A DNA stretch of 64,000 bases from positions 506,501 through 570,500 of the forward strand of contig NZ_CP092471.1 in NCBI RefSeq assembly GCF_026168555.1, written 5' to 3'. The stretch comes from Qipengyuania spongiae. GTDB lineage: Bacteria; Pseudomonadota; Alphaproteobacteria; Sphingomonadales; Sphingomonadaceae. Below, one piece after another: positions 37,301 through 46,225 of this stretch. Position 1 is the stretch's first letter. Each line of letters opens with the position of its first letter. Made by a program: the position numbers and the translations under genes. The notes beneath the pieces were generated by a model that saw nothing but the letters and a program-made list of their open reading frames with translations, made no database searches and was not told the origin of the DNA.

Positions 37301-37932
37301 GACGTTTCCTCTTCCGCCTCGGGCGCCTTGGCATAGAGGCTCGCCAGCGGCTTCGCCATCACCCGGCGGACCATCGGCTCGAAGAATTCGAGGCTCTCGC
37401 TCTCGTAATCCGGATCGAACGCGGCCTGATCGTACTTCTCGCAGAATTCGCGGCACGCCTCGAAATATGGGTTGTCGCGGAATTGCTCGCGAGCGTTCTG
37501 GTCCATGCCGAGGAAGTGGAAATAATAGTAACCCTGGAAGGCGCCGTGGTTCTGGCAGATCCAGTGGTTCTCCTCGCTCACGAAGGGCTTGAGGATCGAG
37601 GCGGCGACTTCGGGATGATTGTAACTCCCCAGCGTGTCGCCGATGTCGTGCAGCAGCGCCATCACCACATATTGCTCGTCCCGCCCGTCGCGATGGGCGC
37701 GAGTCGCGGTCTGAAGCGAGTGCTCCAGCCGGCAGACCGGAAAGCCACCGAAATCACCGTCGAGCAGCCGGAGATGGTCGAGCACCCGGTCCGGCAGGCC
37801 GCGGGCGAATGCGCGGTATTCCCCGCCGATGATCCGCCAGTCGTCGGCCGTGCCTTCCTTCATCTCGCGAAACGCCGCCCGGCTTCTGGCGTGTTCCGCG
37901 ATCCCGTGGGCCGTCTGTTCGCTGACATCCAT
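37297..37932 (-). CDS. HD-domain protein, candidate mixed-valent di-iron oxygenase
   Basis: The 211-residue protein carries the HD-fold ligands in order: H71 in CRLEHSLQ, H95-D96 in ALLHDIGD, H123 and H129 in ENHWICQNHGAF, and an acid in CEKYDQAAFDPDY. The stretch HGAFQGYYYFHFLGMDQNARE and the surrounding order recall PhnZ/TmpB-type oxygenases and myo-inositol oxygenase more than phosphohydrolases. Plain phosphohydrolase remains possible. No phosphonate genes are adjacent. The gene stands alone on the minus strand. Confidence 0.75.
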   Translation of the reverse strand: MDVSEQTAHGIAEHARSRAAFREMKEGTADDWRIIGGEYRAFARGLPDRVLDHLRLLDGDFGGFPVCRLEHSLQTATRAHRDGRDEQYVVMALLHDIGDTLGSYNHPEVAASILKPFVSEENHWICQNHGAFQGYYYFHFLGMDQNAREQFRDNPYFEACREFCEKYDQAAFDPDYESESLEFFEPMVRRVMAKPLASLYAKAPEAEEETS

Positions 37933-38015
37933 CGTATCTCTCCCTCGCCCCGCCCGAAAGCAGGCATCCTAGCGTCTGGCGCAGAGCCTCGCAATTGCGC
38001 TAAGGCGTCTCGCCT

Positions 38016-39248
38016 ATGGCCGTGCTGCCCTTCCAGCCCACTCCGTTCTTCGCCAACAAGAACCGTGCCTTCTGGTATCTGCAACTGGGCGGCTGGGGCG
38101 GCGTGTTCCTGCTCTACGGCATGTCCTCGATCGCCAACAGCCAGCCGATCGACCGCCTCGTCATCCGCCTCATCGCCACCATCACCGGCTTCTCGCTCAG
38201 CCTGATCCTCTCGGTGATCTACCGCCAGCTGATCGCCCAGCGTCCGCTTGTCACGTGGACCGGAACGGTGGTGGTCCTGGCGCTGGCGACCGGGGTCCAC
38301 GCTTTCATCGACAGCTGGGTACTCGACCTTGCCGGGGCGTCGAACAGCACTGGCTTCGCGCGCCTGTTCGTCGGCATCTATTTCTTCGATCTCGTGCTGC
38401 TCGGCGCATGGTCGGCGCTTTATTACGCGATCAATTTCTTCCTTCAGGTGGAGGAACAGGCCGATCGCCTCGAACGGCTGGAAGCGCAGGCGACCAGCGC
38501 CCAACTCGCCATGCTGCGGTATCAGCTCAATCCCCATTTCCTGTTCAACACGCTGAATTCGATCAGCACCCTCGTCCTGCTCAAGCAGACCGCGCCGGCC
38601 AATGCGATGCTCACCCGCCTCTCGAGCTTCCTGCGCCATACGCTCGTCACCGAACCGGGCGCGAAGGTAACGATCGAGCAGGAGATCGAGACGCTGAAGC
38701 TCTACCTCGACATCGAACGGATGCGGTTCGAGGAGCGCTTGCAGACCAATTTCCGCGTCGATCCGCAGGCGGCCGAAGCCTGCCTTCCATCGATGCTGCT
38801 GCAGCCCCTGGTCGAGAATGCGATCAAGTACGGCGTCAGCCCGCAGGAGGAAGGTGCCGAGATCACGCTGACAGCCAAGATCGTCGGTCAGCGCCTCCGC
38901 GTGACGGTCAGCGACACCGGCCCCGGCATCAGCGAGGCGGGGTCCGGCAGCGGCTCGGGCACGATCCCGCCCGCCATGCTCGACCGTTCGCGCCGCACCA
39001 CCTCGACTGGCGTCGGCCTCGCCAATATCCGCGACCGGCTGGCGCAGGCCTATGGCGACGAGCATCGTTTCGAAATCCGCTCTCCCGAGAGCGGCGGCTT
39101 CACCGTCCTGATCGAGATCCCCTTCGAAGGGGCCGAGACGGACGCCCTTCCATCCCCTAGAAACCCCCAAACGATCCCATCGCGGCAACCGGCGTCCCCC
39201 TCGCCCGTTGCCGAAGGATCAGTGCCGCAAAGGGCCCCACAGACATGA
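38016..39248 (+). CDS. LytS/YehU-type sensor histidine kinase
   Basis: A 410-residue kinase with four N-terminal membrane helices (about residues 20-145), a coiled linker (VEEQADRLERLEAQ) and a His_kinase domain. The phosphoacceptor is in LRYQLNPHFLFNTLNS. The ATPase motifs are PLVENAIKYGV and TGVGLANIRDRL, with SDTGPGIS. The C-terminus has a proline/serine-rich tail of about 35 residues. It overlaps the LytTR regulator gene by ATGA, making a LytS/LytR two-component unit. Confidence 0.93.
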   Translation: MAVLPFQPTPFFANKNRAFWYLQLGGWGGVFLLYGMSSIANSQPIDRLVIRLIATITGFSLSLILSVIYRQLIAQRPLVTWTGTVVVLALATGVHAFIDSWVLDLAGASNSTGFARLFVGIYFFDLVLLGAWSALYYAINFFLQVEEQADRLERLEAQATSAQLAMLRYQLNPHFLFNTLNSISTLVLLKQTAPANAMLTRLSSFLRHTLVTEPGAKVTIEQEIETLKLYLDIERMRFEERLQTNFRVDPQAAEACLPSMLLQPLVENAIKYGVSPQEEGAEITLTAKIVGQRLRVTVSDTGPGISEAGSGSGSGTIPPAMLDRSRRTTSTGVGLANIRDRLAQAYGDEHRFEIRSPESGGFTVLIEIPFEGAETDALPSPRNPQTIPSRQPASPSPVAEGSVPQRAPQT

Positions 39249-40042
39249 CCATACGCACCATCCTCGTCGACGACGAGAAACTCGCCATCCAGGGCCTCCA
39301 ACTCCGGCTCGAGCCATATGGCGACGTCGAGATCATCGAGACCTGCCAGAACGGGCGCGAGGCGATCCGCGCGATCAAGACGCAGAAGCCCGACCTCGTC
39401 TTCCTTGACATCCAGATGCCCGGCTTCGACGGATTCTCGGTGGTTCAGGGCGTGATGGAGATCGACCCGCCGCTGTTCGTGTTCGTGACCGCCTTTCAGG
39501 AACACGCGATCCGCGCTTTCGAGGCAAACGCCGTCAATTACCTGATGAAGCCGGTCGACGAGGACAAGCTCGCCGACACGATCGAGCGCGTAAGGCAGCG
39601 CCTCGCGGAAAAGAAGAGTTCGGACGAGGCGGACAAGCTGCGCAACGTTCTGGCCGAAGTCGCGCCCGAGGCGGCCGAGGAGATGACCGGCGAGGACGGC
39701 GAGGCCGCCGGCCGTTACGAAAAGCTCATCAATGTGAAGGATCGCGGCCAGATCTTTCGCGTCGAGGTCGGCACGATCGAGCATATCGAGGCCGCGGGCG
39801 ATTACATGTGCATCTATACCGGCGACAATTCGCTGATCCTGCGCGAGACGATGAAGGATCTCGAGCGCCGTCTCGATCCGCGCAAGTTCCAGCGCGTCCA
39901 CCGCTCGACCATCGTCAATCTCGACCAGGTCCGCCAGGTGAAGCCGCACACCAATGGCGAGTGCTTCCTGGTGCTCGACAGCGGAGCCGAGGTGAAGGTC
40001 AGCCGCAGCTATCGCGACGTGGTCGCGCGCTTCGTTCACTGA
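39245..40042 (+). CDS. LytTR-family response regulator
   Basis: The 265-residue regulator has a receiver domain with acids D9-D10, phosphoacceptor D55 in LVFLDIQMPGFDGFS, and lysine in NYLMKPVDEDK. After a linker comes the LytTR DNA-binding domain (about 160-262; FRVEVGTIEHIEAAGDYMC, FQRVHRSTIVNLDQVRQV, VKVSRSYRDVV). LytTR proteins bind imperfect direct repeats; targets are not evident here. Confidence 0.94.
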   Translation: MTIRTILVDDEKLAIQGLQLRLEPYGDVEIIETCQNGREAIRAIKTQKPDLVFLDIQMPGFDGFSVVQGVMEIDPPLFVFVTAFQEHAIRAFEANAVNYLMKPVDEDKLADTIERVRQRLAEKKSSDEADKLRNVLAEVAPEAAEEMTGEDGEAAGRYEKLINVKDRGQIFRVEVGTIEHIEAAGDYMCIYTGDNSLILRETMKDLERRLDPRKFQRVHRSTIVNLDQVRQVKPHTNGECFLVLDSGAEVKVSRSYRDVVARFVH

Positions 40043-40081
40043 TCGCGGATCGGACATTGCGGATCGGACAGGGGGCAAGGG

Positions 40082-41221
40082 ATGACGACAGGGTCGCCTG
40101 AGGGGCGGGCGCAGGTCCGGCGGCTGGAGCGTGGCGGGTTCATCCTGTTCCTCGCGCTTTTTACGATCGGCCTCGCGTGGATCGCTTGGCCCTTCGCCTC
40201 GGCGATCCTGTGGGCGGCGCTGGCGGCGATCATCTTCCAGCCGCTGTTCCTGTGGTTCGAGCGGCAGCTGGGCGGCGGCAATCGCGCGGCGATCGTCACC
40301 CTGCTCATGGTCACGATCCTCGTCGTCGTTCCGGCGATCTGGATCGGCAACATCGTGATCGAACAGGGCACGCGCATCTATTTCGCGCTCCAGAGCCAGC
40401 AGATCGATCCCGCCGCTTCTTTCGACCGGGTGCACGATGCCCTGCCGCTGAGCTGGCAGCGGATGATCGACAATGCCGGCTACGGCGATTTCGGCACGCT
40501 GCAACAGCGCGTCTCCCAATTCACGGAACAGGCGCTGGTGCTGGTCGGGCGGCAGGCTCTGGCGCTGGGCGGCAGCGCCTTCGCCTTCGTGCTCTCGCTC
40601 GGCGTTGGGCTCTACGTGCTGTATTTCCTCCTGCGCGACGGACAACGCATCGCGCCCGCGATCCGGGATTCGCTCCCGCTCGAACCGGTGGTCGCCCAGC
40701 AATTGGCCGACCGGTTCGCGGTGGTCGTACGCGCGACGATCAAGGGATCGGTCGTGGTCGGACTGGCGCAGGGTGCGCTGGGCGCGATCACTTTCTGGAT
40801 CGTCGGGATGCCCGCCGCCGTCCTGTTCGGCGTACTGATGGCGATCTTCTCGCTGCTCCCCGCGCTCGGCCCGGCCATCGTGTGGATTCCGGTCGCGATC
40901 TACCTCGCGGTCATCGGCGGGTGGTGGCAGGCGGCCGTCATGGTGGCCTCCGGCGTTGGCGTGATCGGCCTCGTCGACAATCTCCTGCGCCCGATCCTGG
41001 TCGGACGCGATACCGGCATTCCCGACTGGCTGGTACTGGTGACGACGCTGGGCGGCATCGCCACGCTCGGTCTCAGCGGCATCGTCGTCGGCCCGCTGCT
41101 GGCCGGCCTTTTCCTCACCGGCTGGGCGGTCCTGCGCGAAGAGCGCGGCATTGCTCCCCCGCCGCCTGCCGAACCTCAGGCCGAGCCTGACCCGGCCCTT
41201 ATCGAAAGACCCGAATCATGA
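40082..41221 (+). CDS. AI-2E/PerM-family membrane transporter
   Basis: A 379-residue inner-membrane protein of the AI-2E exporter (TqsA/PerM) superfamily. It has about eight hydrophobic segments with the long periplasmic segment after helix 3 and the family motif FWIVGMPAAVLFGVLMAIFSLLP broken across two helices, followed by GVIGLVDNLLRPILVG. Members export quorum signals or sodium; which applies is unknown. It overlaps nadC by ATGA. Confidence 0.9.
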   Translation: MTTGSPEGRAQVRRLERGGFILFLALFTIGLAWIAWPFASAILWAALAAIIFQPLFLWFERQLGGGNRAAIVTLLMVTILVVVPAIWIGNIVIEQGTRIYFALQSQQIDPAASFDRVHDALPLSWQRMIDNAGYGDFGTLQQRVSQFTEQALVLVGRQALALGGSAFAFVLSLGVGLYVLYFLLRDGQRIAPAIRDSLPLEPVVAQQLADRFAVVVRATIKGSVVVGLAQGALGAITFWIVGMPAAVLFGVLMAIFSLLPALGPAIVWIPVAIYLAVIGGWWQAAVMVASGVGVIGLVDNLLRPILVGRDTGIPDWLVLVTTLGGIATLGLSGIVVGPLLAGLFLTGWAVLREERGIAPPPPAEPQAEPDPALIERPES

Positions 41222-42084
41222 ACGCGACCTGGACCCTGCCCGGCTTCGACCTCGACGCCTTCGTCCGCGACACACTGGCCGAGGATCTCGGTACAGGTCT
41301 GGCAGGCAACGGGCGCGACGTGACCAGCGAGAGCGTGATTCCCGCTGACGCGCGCTTTTCCGGCGTCATGGACAGCCGCGACGCGATCCGCGTGGCCGGA
41401 CTTCCGATCGCCACAGCCTTCTTCCGCGCGCTCGACCCTGATGTCGAGATCGAGGTGCTGGCGGGCGATGGCGACGCGGTCGCGCCCGGCGGCAATCTGA
41501 TGCGGTTGACCGGCAATGCACGGGCGCTGCTGACCGCCGAGCGCAGCGCGCTCAATACCGTCCAGCACCTCTCCGGCATCGCCACCATGGTGCGCACCTA
41601 TGTCGATGCGATGGACAATCCCGACTGCATCCTGCTCGATACCCGCAAGACCATTCCCGGGCTGCGGGTGCTGGAGAAATACGCGGTGCGGATGGGCGGG
41701 GGATCGAATCACCGCATGGGATTGTGGGACGCGGCGATGATCAAGGACAACCACGTCCTCGTCGCGGGCAGCGTGGGCGAGGCGGTGCGCCGCGCCGTAG
41801 AGGCCGGCGTGCGCGAAATTATCTGCGAGGTCGACCGGATCGATCAGATTGAGCCCGCTCTGGAAGCCGGGGCCACACGCCTGCTGCTCGACAACATGGA
41901 CCCGGCCACGCTGCGCGAGGCGGTGGGTATCGTCGCCGGACGCGTCCCGACCGAAGCGAGCGGCGGGATCGACCTTGCCACCATCGCGGCCAAGGCGGCG
42001 ACGGGCGTCGACTACGTCTCGGTCGGCCGTCTGACCCAGAGCGCGCCTGCAGCTGATATCGGGCTGGACTTCACCCCGCTGTGA
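41218..42084 (+). CDS. nadC: nicotinate-nucleotide pyrophosphorylase (carboxylating)
   Basis: NadC (quinolinate phosphoribosyltransferase) turns quinolinate and PRPP into nicotinate mononucleotide in de novo NAD synthesis. The 288-residue protein shows AEDLGTG, GDVTSE-like RDVTSESVIP, the AERSALNTVQHLSGIAT helix, DTRKTIPGLR, GGGSNHRMGLWDAAMIKDNH split at usual residues, ICEVD and LLLDNM. No nadA or nadB is nearby. Its stop overlaps the next gene's GTG. Confidence 0.96.
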   Translation: MNATWTLPGFDLDAFVRDTLAEDLGTGLAGNGRDVTSESVIPADARFSGVMDSRDAIRVAGLPIATAFFRALDPDVEIEVLAGDGDAVAPGGNLMRLTGNARALLTAERSALNTVQHLSGIATMVRTYVDAMDNPDCILLDTRKTIPGLRVLEKYAVRMGGGSNHRMGLWDAAMIKDNHVLVAGSVGEAVRRAVEAGVREIICEVDRIDQIEPALEAGATRLLLDNMDPATLREAVGIVAGRVPTEASGGIDLATIAAKAATGVDYVSVGRLTQSAPAADIGLDFTPL

Positions 42085-42791
42085 GGTCTCGCGCTGCGAG
42101 AATGGCGATCGGTCTGACCGCTTCCGTCATGGCCGCGCCGCTCGCCGCGCAATCCTATCAGTGCCGGATGCCCAAGACGGTGAGCGCTCCGGCCATCGTG
42201 CCCGACGGGCCGGTGCGCCGGCTCCCCGTCACCGGCTACACCATGGCGCTGAGCTGGAGCCCGGAGTTCTGTCGTCCGCGCGAGGGGCAGCGCGCCCACG
42301 CCCTGCAATGCTCCCGCGACAATGGCCGCTTCGGCTTCGTGCTGCACGGCTTCTGGCCCGAAAGCGCGCGCAGCTGGCCGCAATGGTGCCCGACCGCGCG
42401 GCGGCCGACCGGCGCCGCGATCGCGCGCCAGCTCTGTGCCAGTCCCTCACCGCGTCTGGTCGCCCGGCAATGGGCGAAGCATGGAAGCTGTTCGGGCTGG
42501 AACTCGCGGACCTATTTCCGGGTCAGCAACATCCTGTTCGATTCGCTGCGCTTTCCCGACTTCGACCGTCTGAGCCGCAAGCCGGACCTTACAGCAGGCG
42601 ATGTGCGCGGCTGGTTTCTCGCAGCGAATGGCGGCTGGCGGCGCGATGCCATTGGCGTGAAACTGAACGCGCGCGGCTGGCTGGAGGAAGTGCGGCTCTG
42701 CTACAACCGCCGCTTCCGCCCCGAAGCCTGCGATAGGCGGCGGTTCGGCCCGGCGGACAATGCCGCGGTGCGAATCTGGCGTGGGCTCTAG
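42081..42791 (+). CDS. exported ribonuclease T2
   Basis: The 236-residue secreted ribonuclease has a signal peptide ([16 protein letters not shown]). Both catalytic segments are present: CAS I as [10 protein letters not shown] with H89, and CAS II as [10 protein letters not shown] with H134. Several cysteines fit the disulfides of the fold. It should cut single-stranded RNA in the periplasm or outside. The GTG start at 42081 overlaps the nadC stop; ATG 42102 is the alternative. Its TAG stop shares CTAG with convergent tadA. Confidence 0.92.
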   Translation: MRSRAARMAIGLTASVMAAPLAAQSYQCRMPKTVSAPAIVPDGPVRRLPVTGYTMALSWSPEFCRPREGQRAHALQCSRDNGRFGFVLHGFWPESARSWPQWCPTARRPTGAAIARQLCASPSPRLVARQWAKHGSCSGWNSRTYFRVSNILFDSLRFPDFDRLSRKPDLTAGDVRGWFLAANGGWRRDAIGVKLNARGWLEEVRLCYNRRFRPEACDRRRFGPADNAAVRIWRGL

Positions 42792-43234
42792 CGCCGCGCG
42801 CGGAAAAAATCGCGCAACAGCGCGGCCGCCTCGCTTTCGCGAATGCCGGAATAGGTTTCAGGCCGATGGAGACATTGCGGCTGGTCGAAGATTCGTGCCC
42901 CGTGCTCGACCGCGCCGCCTTTCGGGTCACTTGCCGCGTAATAGAGCCGCGCGATTCGCGCATGGACGATGGCGCCGGCGCACATCGCACAGGGCTCCAG
43001 CGTCACCCACAGGTCGCAATCGGTCAGTCGATCGGTGCCCAGCCTCTCGCAGGCGGCGCGGATCGCCAGGATCTCGGCATGGGCGGTGGGATCCCTCGTG
43101 GCTCGGGGAGCATTGCCCCCCGAGCCGAGGATTTCGCCATCGCGCATCACGACCGCTCCCACCGGAACCTCGCCCGAATCGCGCGCGGCACGCGCGATCT
43201 CGAGCGCCGCGTTCATCGGCCGGGAATCGAACAT
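42788..43234 (-). CDS. tadA: tRNA-specific adenosine-34 deaminase
   Basis: TadA converts A34 to inosine in the wobble position of tRNA-Arg(ACG). The 148-residue deaminase has [10 protein letters not shown], the zinc/proton-shuttle motif HAE at 52-54 ([10 protein letters not shown]), and PCAMC at 81-85 with C82 and C85 as zinc ligands. The start is ATG 43234; the M at 43216 is possible. The stop TAG is shared with the convergent RNase T2 gene as CTAG. Confidence 0.94.
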   Translation of the reverse strand: MFDSRPMNAALEIARAARDSGEVPVGAVVMRDGEILGSGGNAPRATRDPTAHAEILAIRAACERLGTDRLTDCDLWVTLEPCAMCAGAIVHARIARLYYAASDPKGGAVEHGARIFDQPQCLHRPETYSGIRESEAAALLRDFFRARR

Positions 43235-43251
43235 GCGCGTGGCGGTTTCGG

Positions 43252-43500
43252 TTATTCCTCGTCGCCGGTGGCCGGTTCGCCCGCGGCATCTTCGGCCGGC
43301 GTGATGTCGACGGTCGGAACCTCGACCGTGGTCTCTTCGGTGCCGACTTCGACTTCCGGCGTGGTCACGTCGTATTCGGGCATGTTGCCGCCTTCGACGT
43401 TCACTTCGGGCATTTCGCCTTCTTCGGTCTGGTCGACGTCGCAGGCCGCGAGGGCCAGCGAAGCGGACAGGGCCGCGGCGGTAAAGATCAGTTTCTTCAT
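43252..43500 (-). CDS. small acidic lipoprotein, unknown function
   Basis: The 82-residue product has a lipoprotein signal ([15 protein letters not shown], lipobox LAAC). The mature part is very acidic with imperfect Val/Glu/Thr/Pro repeats of the type [21 protein letters not shown] and [17 protein letters not shown] lies ahead of ATG 43500. No known domain. It lies just upstream of tadA on the same strand. Confidence 0.8.
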   Translation of the reverse strand: MKKLIFTAAALSASLALAACDVDQTEEGEMPEVNVEGGNMPEYDVTTPEVEVGTEETTVEVPTVDITPAEDAAGEPATGDEE

Positions 43501-43568
43501 TGGATTTCTCCTTGCCATCCGGGCACAGGATAGGAGCGTCGTCAGGACGGCGCAATCGGGTAACGGTC

Positions 43569-43597
43569 TTGACCGATTGCGGGGGCGGGGCTATGCG
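43569..43597 (+). promoter_or_regulatory. candidate sigma-70 promoter of rpmB
   Basis: TTGACC at 43569-43574 and TATGCG at 43592-43597, spaced 17 bases, lie 82 bases upstream of the rpmB ATG. The -35 is close to consensus, the -10 moderately so. Confidence 0.45.
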
Positions 43598-43678
43598 CGC
43601 CGCTTTCCGGGACACCACCGGCCATCGATTCCGCCGCAGCATCACGTTCGCGGCCACAGACCGAACGAGAGAAACATC

Positions 43679-43975
43679 ATGTCGCGTATTTGCGAACTGA
43701 CCGGCAAGGGTCGCCAGGTGGGCCACAATGTGAGCCACGCCAACAACCGGACCAAGAAGGTCTTCCTGCCCAATCTGCAGAACGTCACGCTGCTGAGCGA
43801 GATGCTCGACCGCAGCTTCAAGTTTCGCGTGTCGACGCACGGCCTGCGTTCGGTCGAGCACAATGGCGGGCTCGACAACTGGCTGCTCAAGACCCGTGAC
43901 GAGAAGCTCTCGGCCCGCGCTCTCAAGGTGAAGCGCGAGCTGAAGAAGTCGGCCAAGGAAGCCGCAGCCGCCTGA
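43679..43975 (+). CDS. rpmB: 50S ribosomal protein L28
   Basis: A 98-residue ribosomal protein. It begins [20 protein letters not shown], includes [15 protein letters not shown] and the C-terminal basic helix, matching L28 throughout. It is a single-gene unit on the plus strand with its own promoter candidate, and a hairpin follows. The longer frame upstream is spurious. Confidence 0.97.
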   Translation: MSRICELTGKGRQVGHNVSHANNRTKKVFLPNLQNVTLLSEMLDRSFKFRVSTHGLRSVEHNGGLDNWLLKTRDEKLSARALKVKRELKKSAKEAAAA

Positions 43976-44007
43976 CACGGCTTTCGCCGTTCTGACGACG
44001 CTTGAAC

Positions 44008-44034
44008 AGGCGCGCGGGACCATCCTGCGCGCCT
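44008..44034 (+). terminator. hairpin terminator after rpmB
   Basis: AGGCGCGC (44008-44015) pairs perfectly with GCGCGCCT (44027-44034) over an 11-base loop, 33 bases past the stop. The following T-run is short and mixed (TTCTGCGTTT), so it may be a weak terminator. Confidence 0.55.
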
Positions 44035-44066
44035 TTCTGCGTTTGCGGGCCGCTCCCTGCGAGACG

Positions 44067-45026
44067 TCAGGGATCGTAGGCGAATTCTAGTAGCAGGCTG
44101 CGCTGGAAGCCGCTGCGATTGTCGTCCGAGATCAGCCACACCGTCGCCGTTCCGCTCGATTCGGGGCGCAGGGCGATCCCCTCGTAATTGTCGGTCGGTG
44201 CGCCATCGGGCAGCGCGAAGCTGTCGACCGGGCGCCACACCCGCCCCGGCGCGAGATCGGCGATCCGGTAGCGCGCAATGGTGGTCGCAAAACCCGGCGG
44301 CAGCTTCCAGACCACTTTCCTGAGCAGCACCAGCAGCGTTCCGTCGGGATGCGGGACGGCGTCGACCGGGCGGAACCCATCCGGAACGGCGAGCCCGAAG
44401 ATCGCGCCGTCCGCATCGAGGCCGGGATCAGCGACCGGATCTCCCGCGAACAGCACACCCATATGCGTCCCGCCCCGCGCGCTCTCCGCGACGACCACGA
44501 AGCGCCCGTCGGGCAGACGAGCCAGCGATTCGGGACCGGAATTGTAGCGCCAGCCGGCCATGGCGGGCGGTCTCGCCTCGACCTCGCCGACAAGCGCGGA
44601 CGAGGCGCGGGTGATGGCGTTGCGCCCCTCCGCCGCCGCCCAGACCCGGCCGCCGCCCGGTTCCCCGGCAAGCGCCTCGATATCGCCGCTGACCTTGTCG
44701 TAGGCGCCGCGTGTGAAGATCGGACGTTGTTCGGCACCAGTGAAATCCGGCCCCTCAAGCTCGATCATCCGACCCGTATCGCTCGCTGCCAGCAGACGGT
44801 CGCCGCCGCGCCAGAGCAGCGCTGAATAACCACCCGCCGACGGGTCATCGCTGGTCAGCTCCCAGCCGCGCAGCAGCCGGAACGGCCCCGACGCGGCCGG
44901 GCCGATGGCGAGGGGCGAAAGCGTGATCGGCGGCAGATCGTCGCCAGTCGGGACAGGCGTGCGCAGCCACAATCCCGGCGCCAAGGCGAGCACAAGAGTC
45001 GCAGCCGCCAAGCGTCGTCGGAGCAT
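44067..45026 (-). CDS. exported esterase-like protein of the phytase-like family
   Basis: A 319-residue protein with a signal peptide or anchor (LAAATLVLALAPGLWL), then a beta-propeller of the Phytase-like (esterase-like) family. Visible blades include GGYSALLWRGGDRLLAASDTG broken across the strand, YNSGPESLARLPDGRFVV, and the terminal DNYEGIALRPESSG and SDDNRSGFQRSLLLEF, the family signature. Substrate unknown. It lies downstream of the M23 peptidase gene on the same strand. Confidence 0.87.
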   Translation of the reverse strand: MLRRRLAAATLVLALAPGLWLRTPVPTGDDLPPITLSPLAIGPAASGPFRLLRGWELTSDDPSAGGYSALLWRGGDRLLAASDTGRMIELEGPDFTGAEQRPIFTRGAYDKVSGDIEALAGEPGGGRVWAAAEGRNAITRASSALVGEVEARPPAMAGWRYNSGPESLARLPDGRFVVVAESARGGTHMGVLFAGDPVADPGLDADGAIFGLAVPDGFRPVDAVPHPDGTLLVLLRKVVWKLPPGFATTIARYRIADLAPGRVWRPVDSFALPDGAPTDNYEGIALRPESSGTATVWLISDDNRSGFQRSLLLEFAYDP

Positions 45027-45045
45027 GGCCTCGCGCGCCTGGCGG

Positions 45046-45987
45046 TCAGGGCATCGGGCCGGTGAAGAGCAGCGGGTCGAGCCGCTTGTCCCGCCACATC
45101 AGGCTCCAGTGGAGATGCGGCCCCGTCGCCCGTCCCGAGGCGCCGATATCGCCGATATGCTGGCCCTGCCGCACCCGGTCCCCCTTGCTCACCAGCAGGC
45201 GCGAAGCGTGGAGGAAGGCGCTGTTGAGACCCTGTCCGTGATCGATGATGAGCAACTGCCCTTCGAGACTGAAATCGGTAACGGCGAGCACCACCACCCC
45301 GTCCGCCGGAGCGACGAAGGGCGTGCCGCTGCTCCCCGTGGCGATGTCGATACCCGAATGGTAGCTGCCCGCCTCGCCGCCACGATAGATGCGCTGCGAT
45401 CCGAAACGGCCCGAGATGCGCCCCGTCGCCGGCCAGAGGAAATCCTGCCGCCAGCCCTGCGACCCGGTCTCGACCGCGCGGGCGGAATAGATCGCTTCGA
45501 GTTCGGGACGCCGGCGCGCCATGAAGCTCTCGCTCGCGCCGCCGGCTCTGCGCGCGACATTGACTCGCTCGATGTTCCAGTCGCGCGGCGCGATCGTCAG
45601 CTCGCGCGCCACGGTCGCGCCCGAGGCCAGAAGCGCACTCAGGCGCACGGTGACGCCCTCGTCGCGGTCGAAGGCGGCGAAGAACCGCCCGTCCTCTCCG
45701 AAAGCGATCGGCGTGTCGCCGAGCATGGCGCTGGTCGTGTTCGAGGGCACCTGCCCTCGAATCCAGCCGCCCTGTTCGAGCTGGCCCTCGAATTCGAGAC
45801 TGCGCCGCACGGGCTCGGCCGGTGTCGGCGAGGGCGCGGGAACGGGCTGCACGACCTCCTGCGCGCGCGTACTAACGGGCGGCGGACTAGGGTCGGGCGC
45901 AGCGGCCTGCGGCACGCAGCCGGCGAGCAGCAGGAAAGGCGCGGCCCGGAAAGGGGGCGGGATCGTCCGCCTCGTCGTTCTGCTCAA
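45046..45987 (-). CDS. M23-family peptidase lipoprotein (LytM domain)
   Basis: This 313-residue protein has a lipoprotein signal (lipobox LLAGC near residue 23), a Pro/Ala-rich linker, a beta-rich middle domain and a C-terminal LytM domain. Zinc ligands are visible in SYHSGIDIATG, and the catalytic HLHW motif is in GPHLHWSL; the second ligand region includes DHGQGLNSAFLHASRL. All catalytic residues seem intact, so it may cut peptidoglycan cross-bridges. The start is TTG 45987, overlapping the DUF2093 stop as TTGA. Confidence 0.9.
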   Translation of the reverse strand: MSRTTRRTIPPPFRAAPFLLLAGCVPQAAAPDPSPPPVSTRAQEVVQPVPAPSPTPAEPVRRSLEFEGQLEQGGWIRGQVPSNTTSAMLGDTPIAFGEDGRFFAAFDRDEGVTVRLSALLASGATVARELTIAPRDWNIERVNVARRAGGASESFMARRRPELEAIYSARAVETGSQGWRQDFLWPATGRISGRFGSQRIYRGGEAGSYHSGIDIATGSSGTPFVAPADGVVVLAVTDFSLEGQLLIIDHGQGLNSAFLHASRLLVSKGDRVRQGQHIGDIGASGRATGPHLHWSLMWRDKRLDPLLFTGPMP

Positions 45988-46190
45988 GGCTTCAGGCGTT
46001 CGGTCGCGAGCTGGGCACTGGCATAGGGCTCCTGCCGCTCGACCGACCAGTAGCGCAAATCTTCCAGCGCCACCGGAACGCCGCTGGCAGCGCAGATCAC
46101 ATGGTTGCCCGGTCGCAGGACGCGAAAGCCGTTGGGACCATAGCGCAGCTTCGCCTCGCCGCCGGATTCTCTGTTGGATGACATCAGCAT
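45984..46190 (-). CDS. DUF2093-domain protein
   Basis: A 68-residue alphaproteobacterial family protein. The motif LRYGPNGFRVLRPGNHVIC, then ALEDLRYWSVERQEPYAS, is diagnostic of DUF2093. The two cysteines of this short protein (ICAASG) do not make a clear zinc site. AGGA lies eight bases before ATG 46190. It is coupled to the M23 gene by a TTGA overlap and lies 35 bases downstream of xseA. Function unknown. Confidence 0.87.
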   Translation of the reverse strand: MLMSSNRESGGEAKLRYGPNGFRVLRPGNHVICAASGVPVALEDLRYWSVERQEPYASAQLATERLKP

Positions 46191-46225
46191 GGAGCGTTCC
46201 TAGCAGGCGGCACCTGACCGGACAA

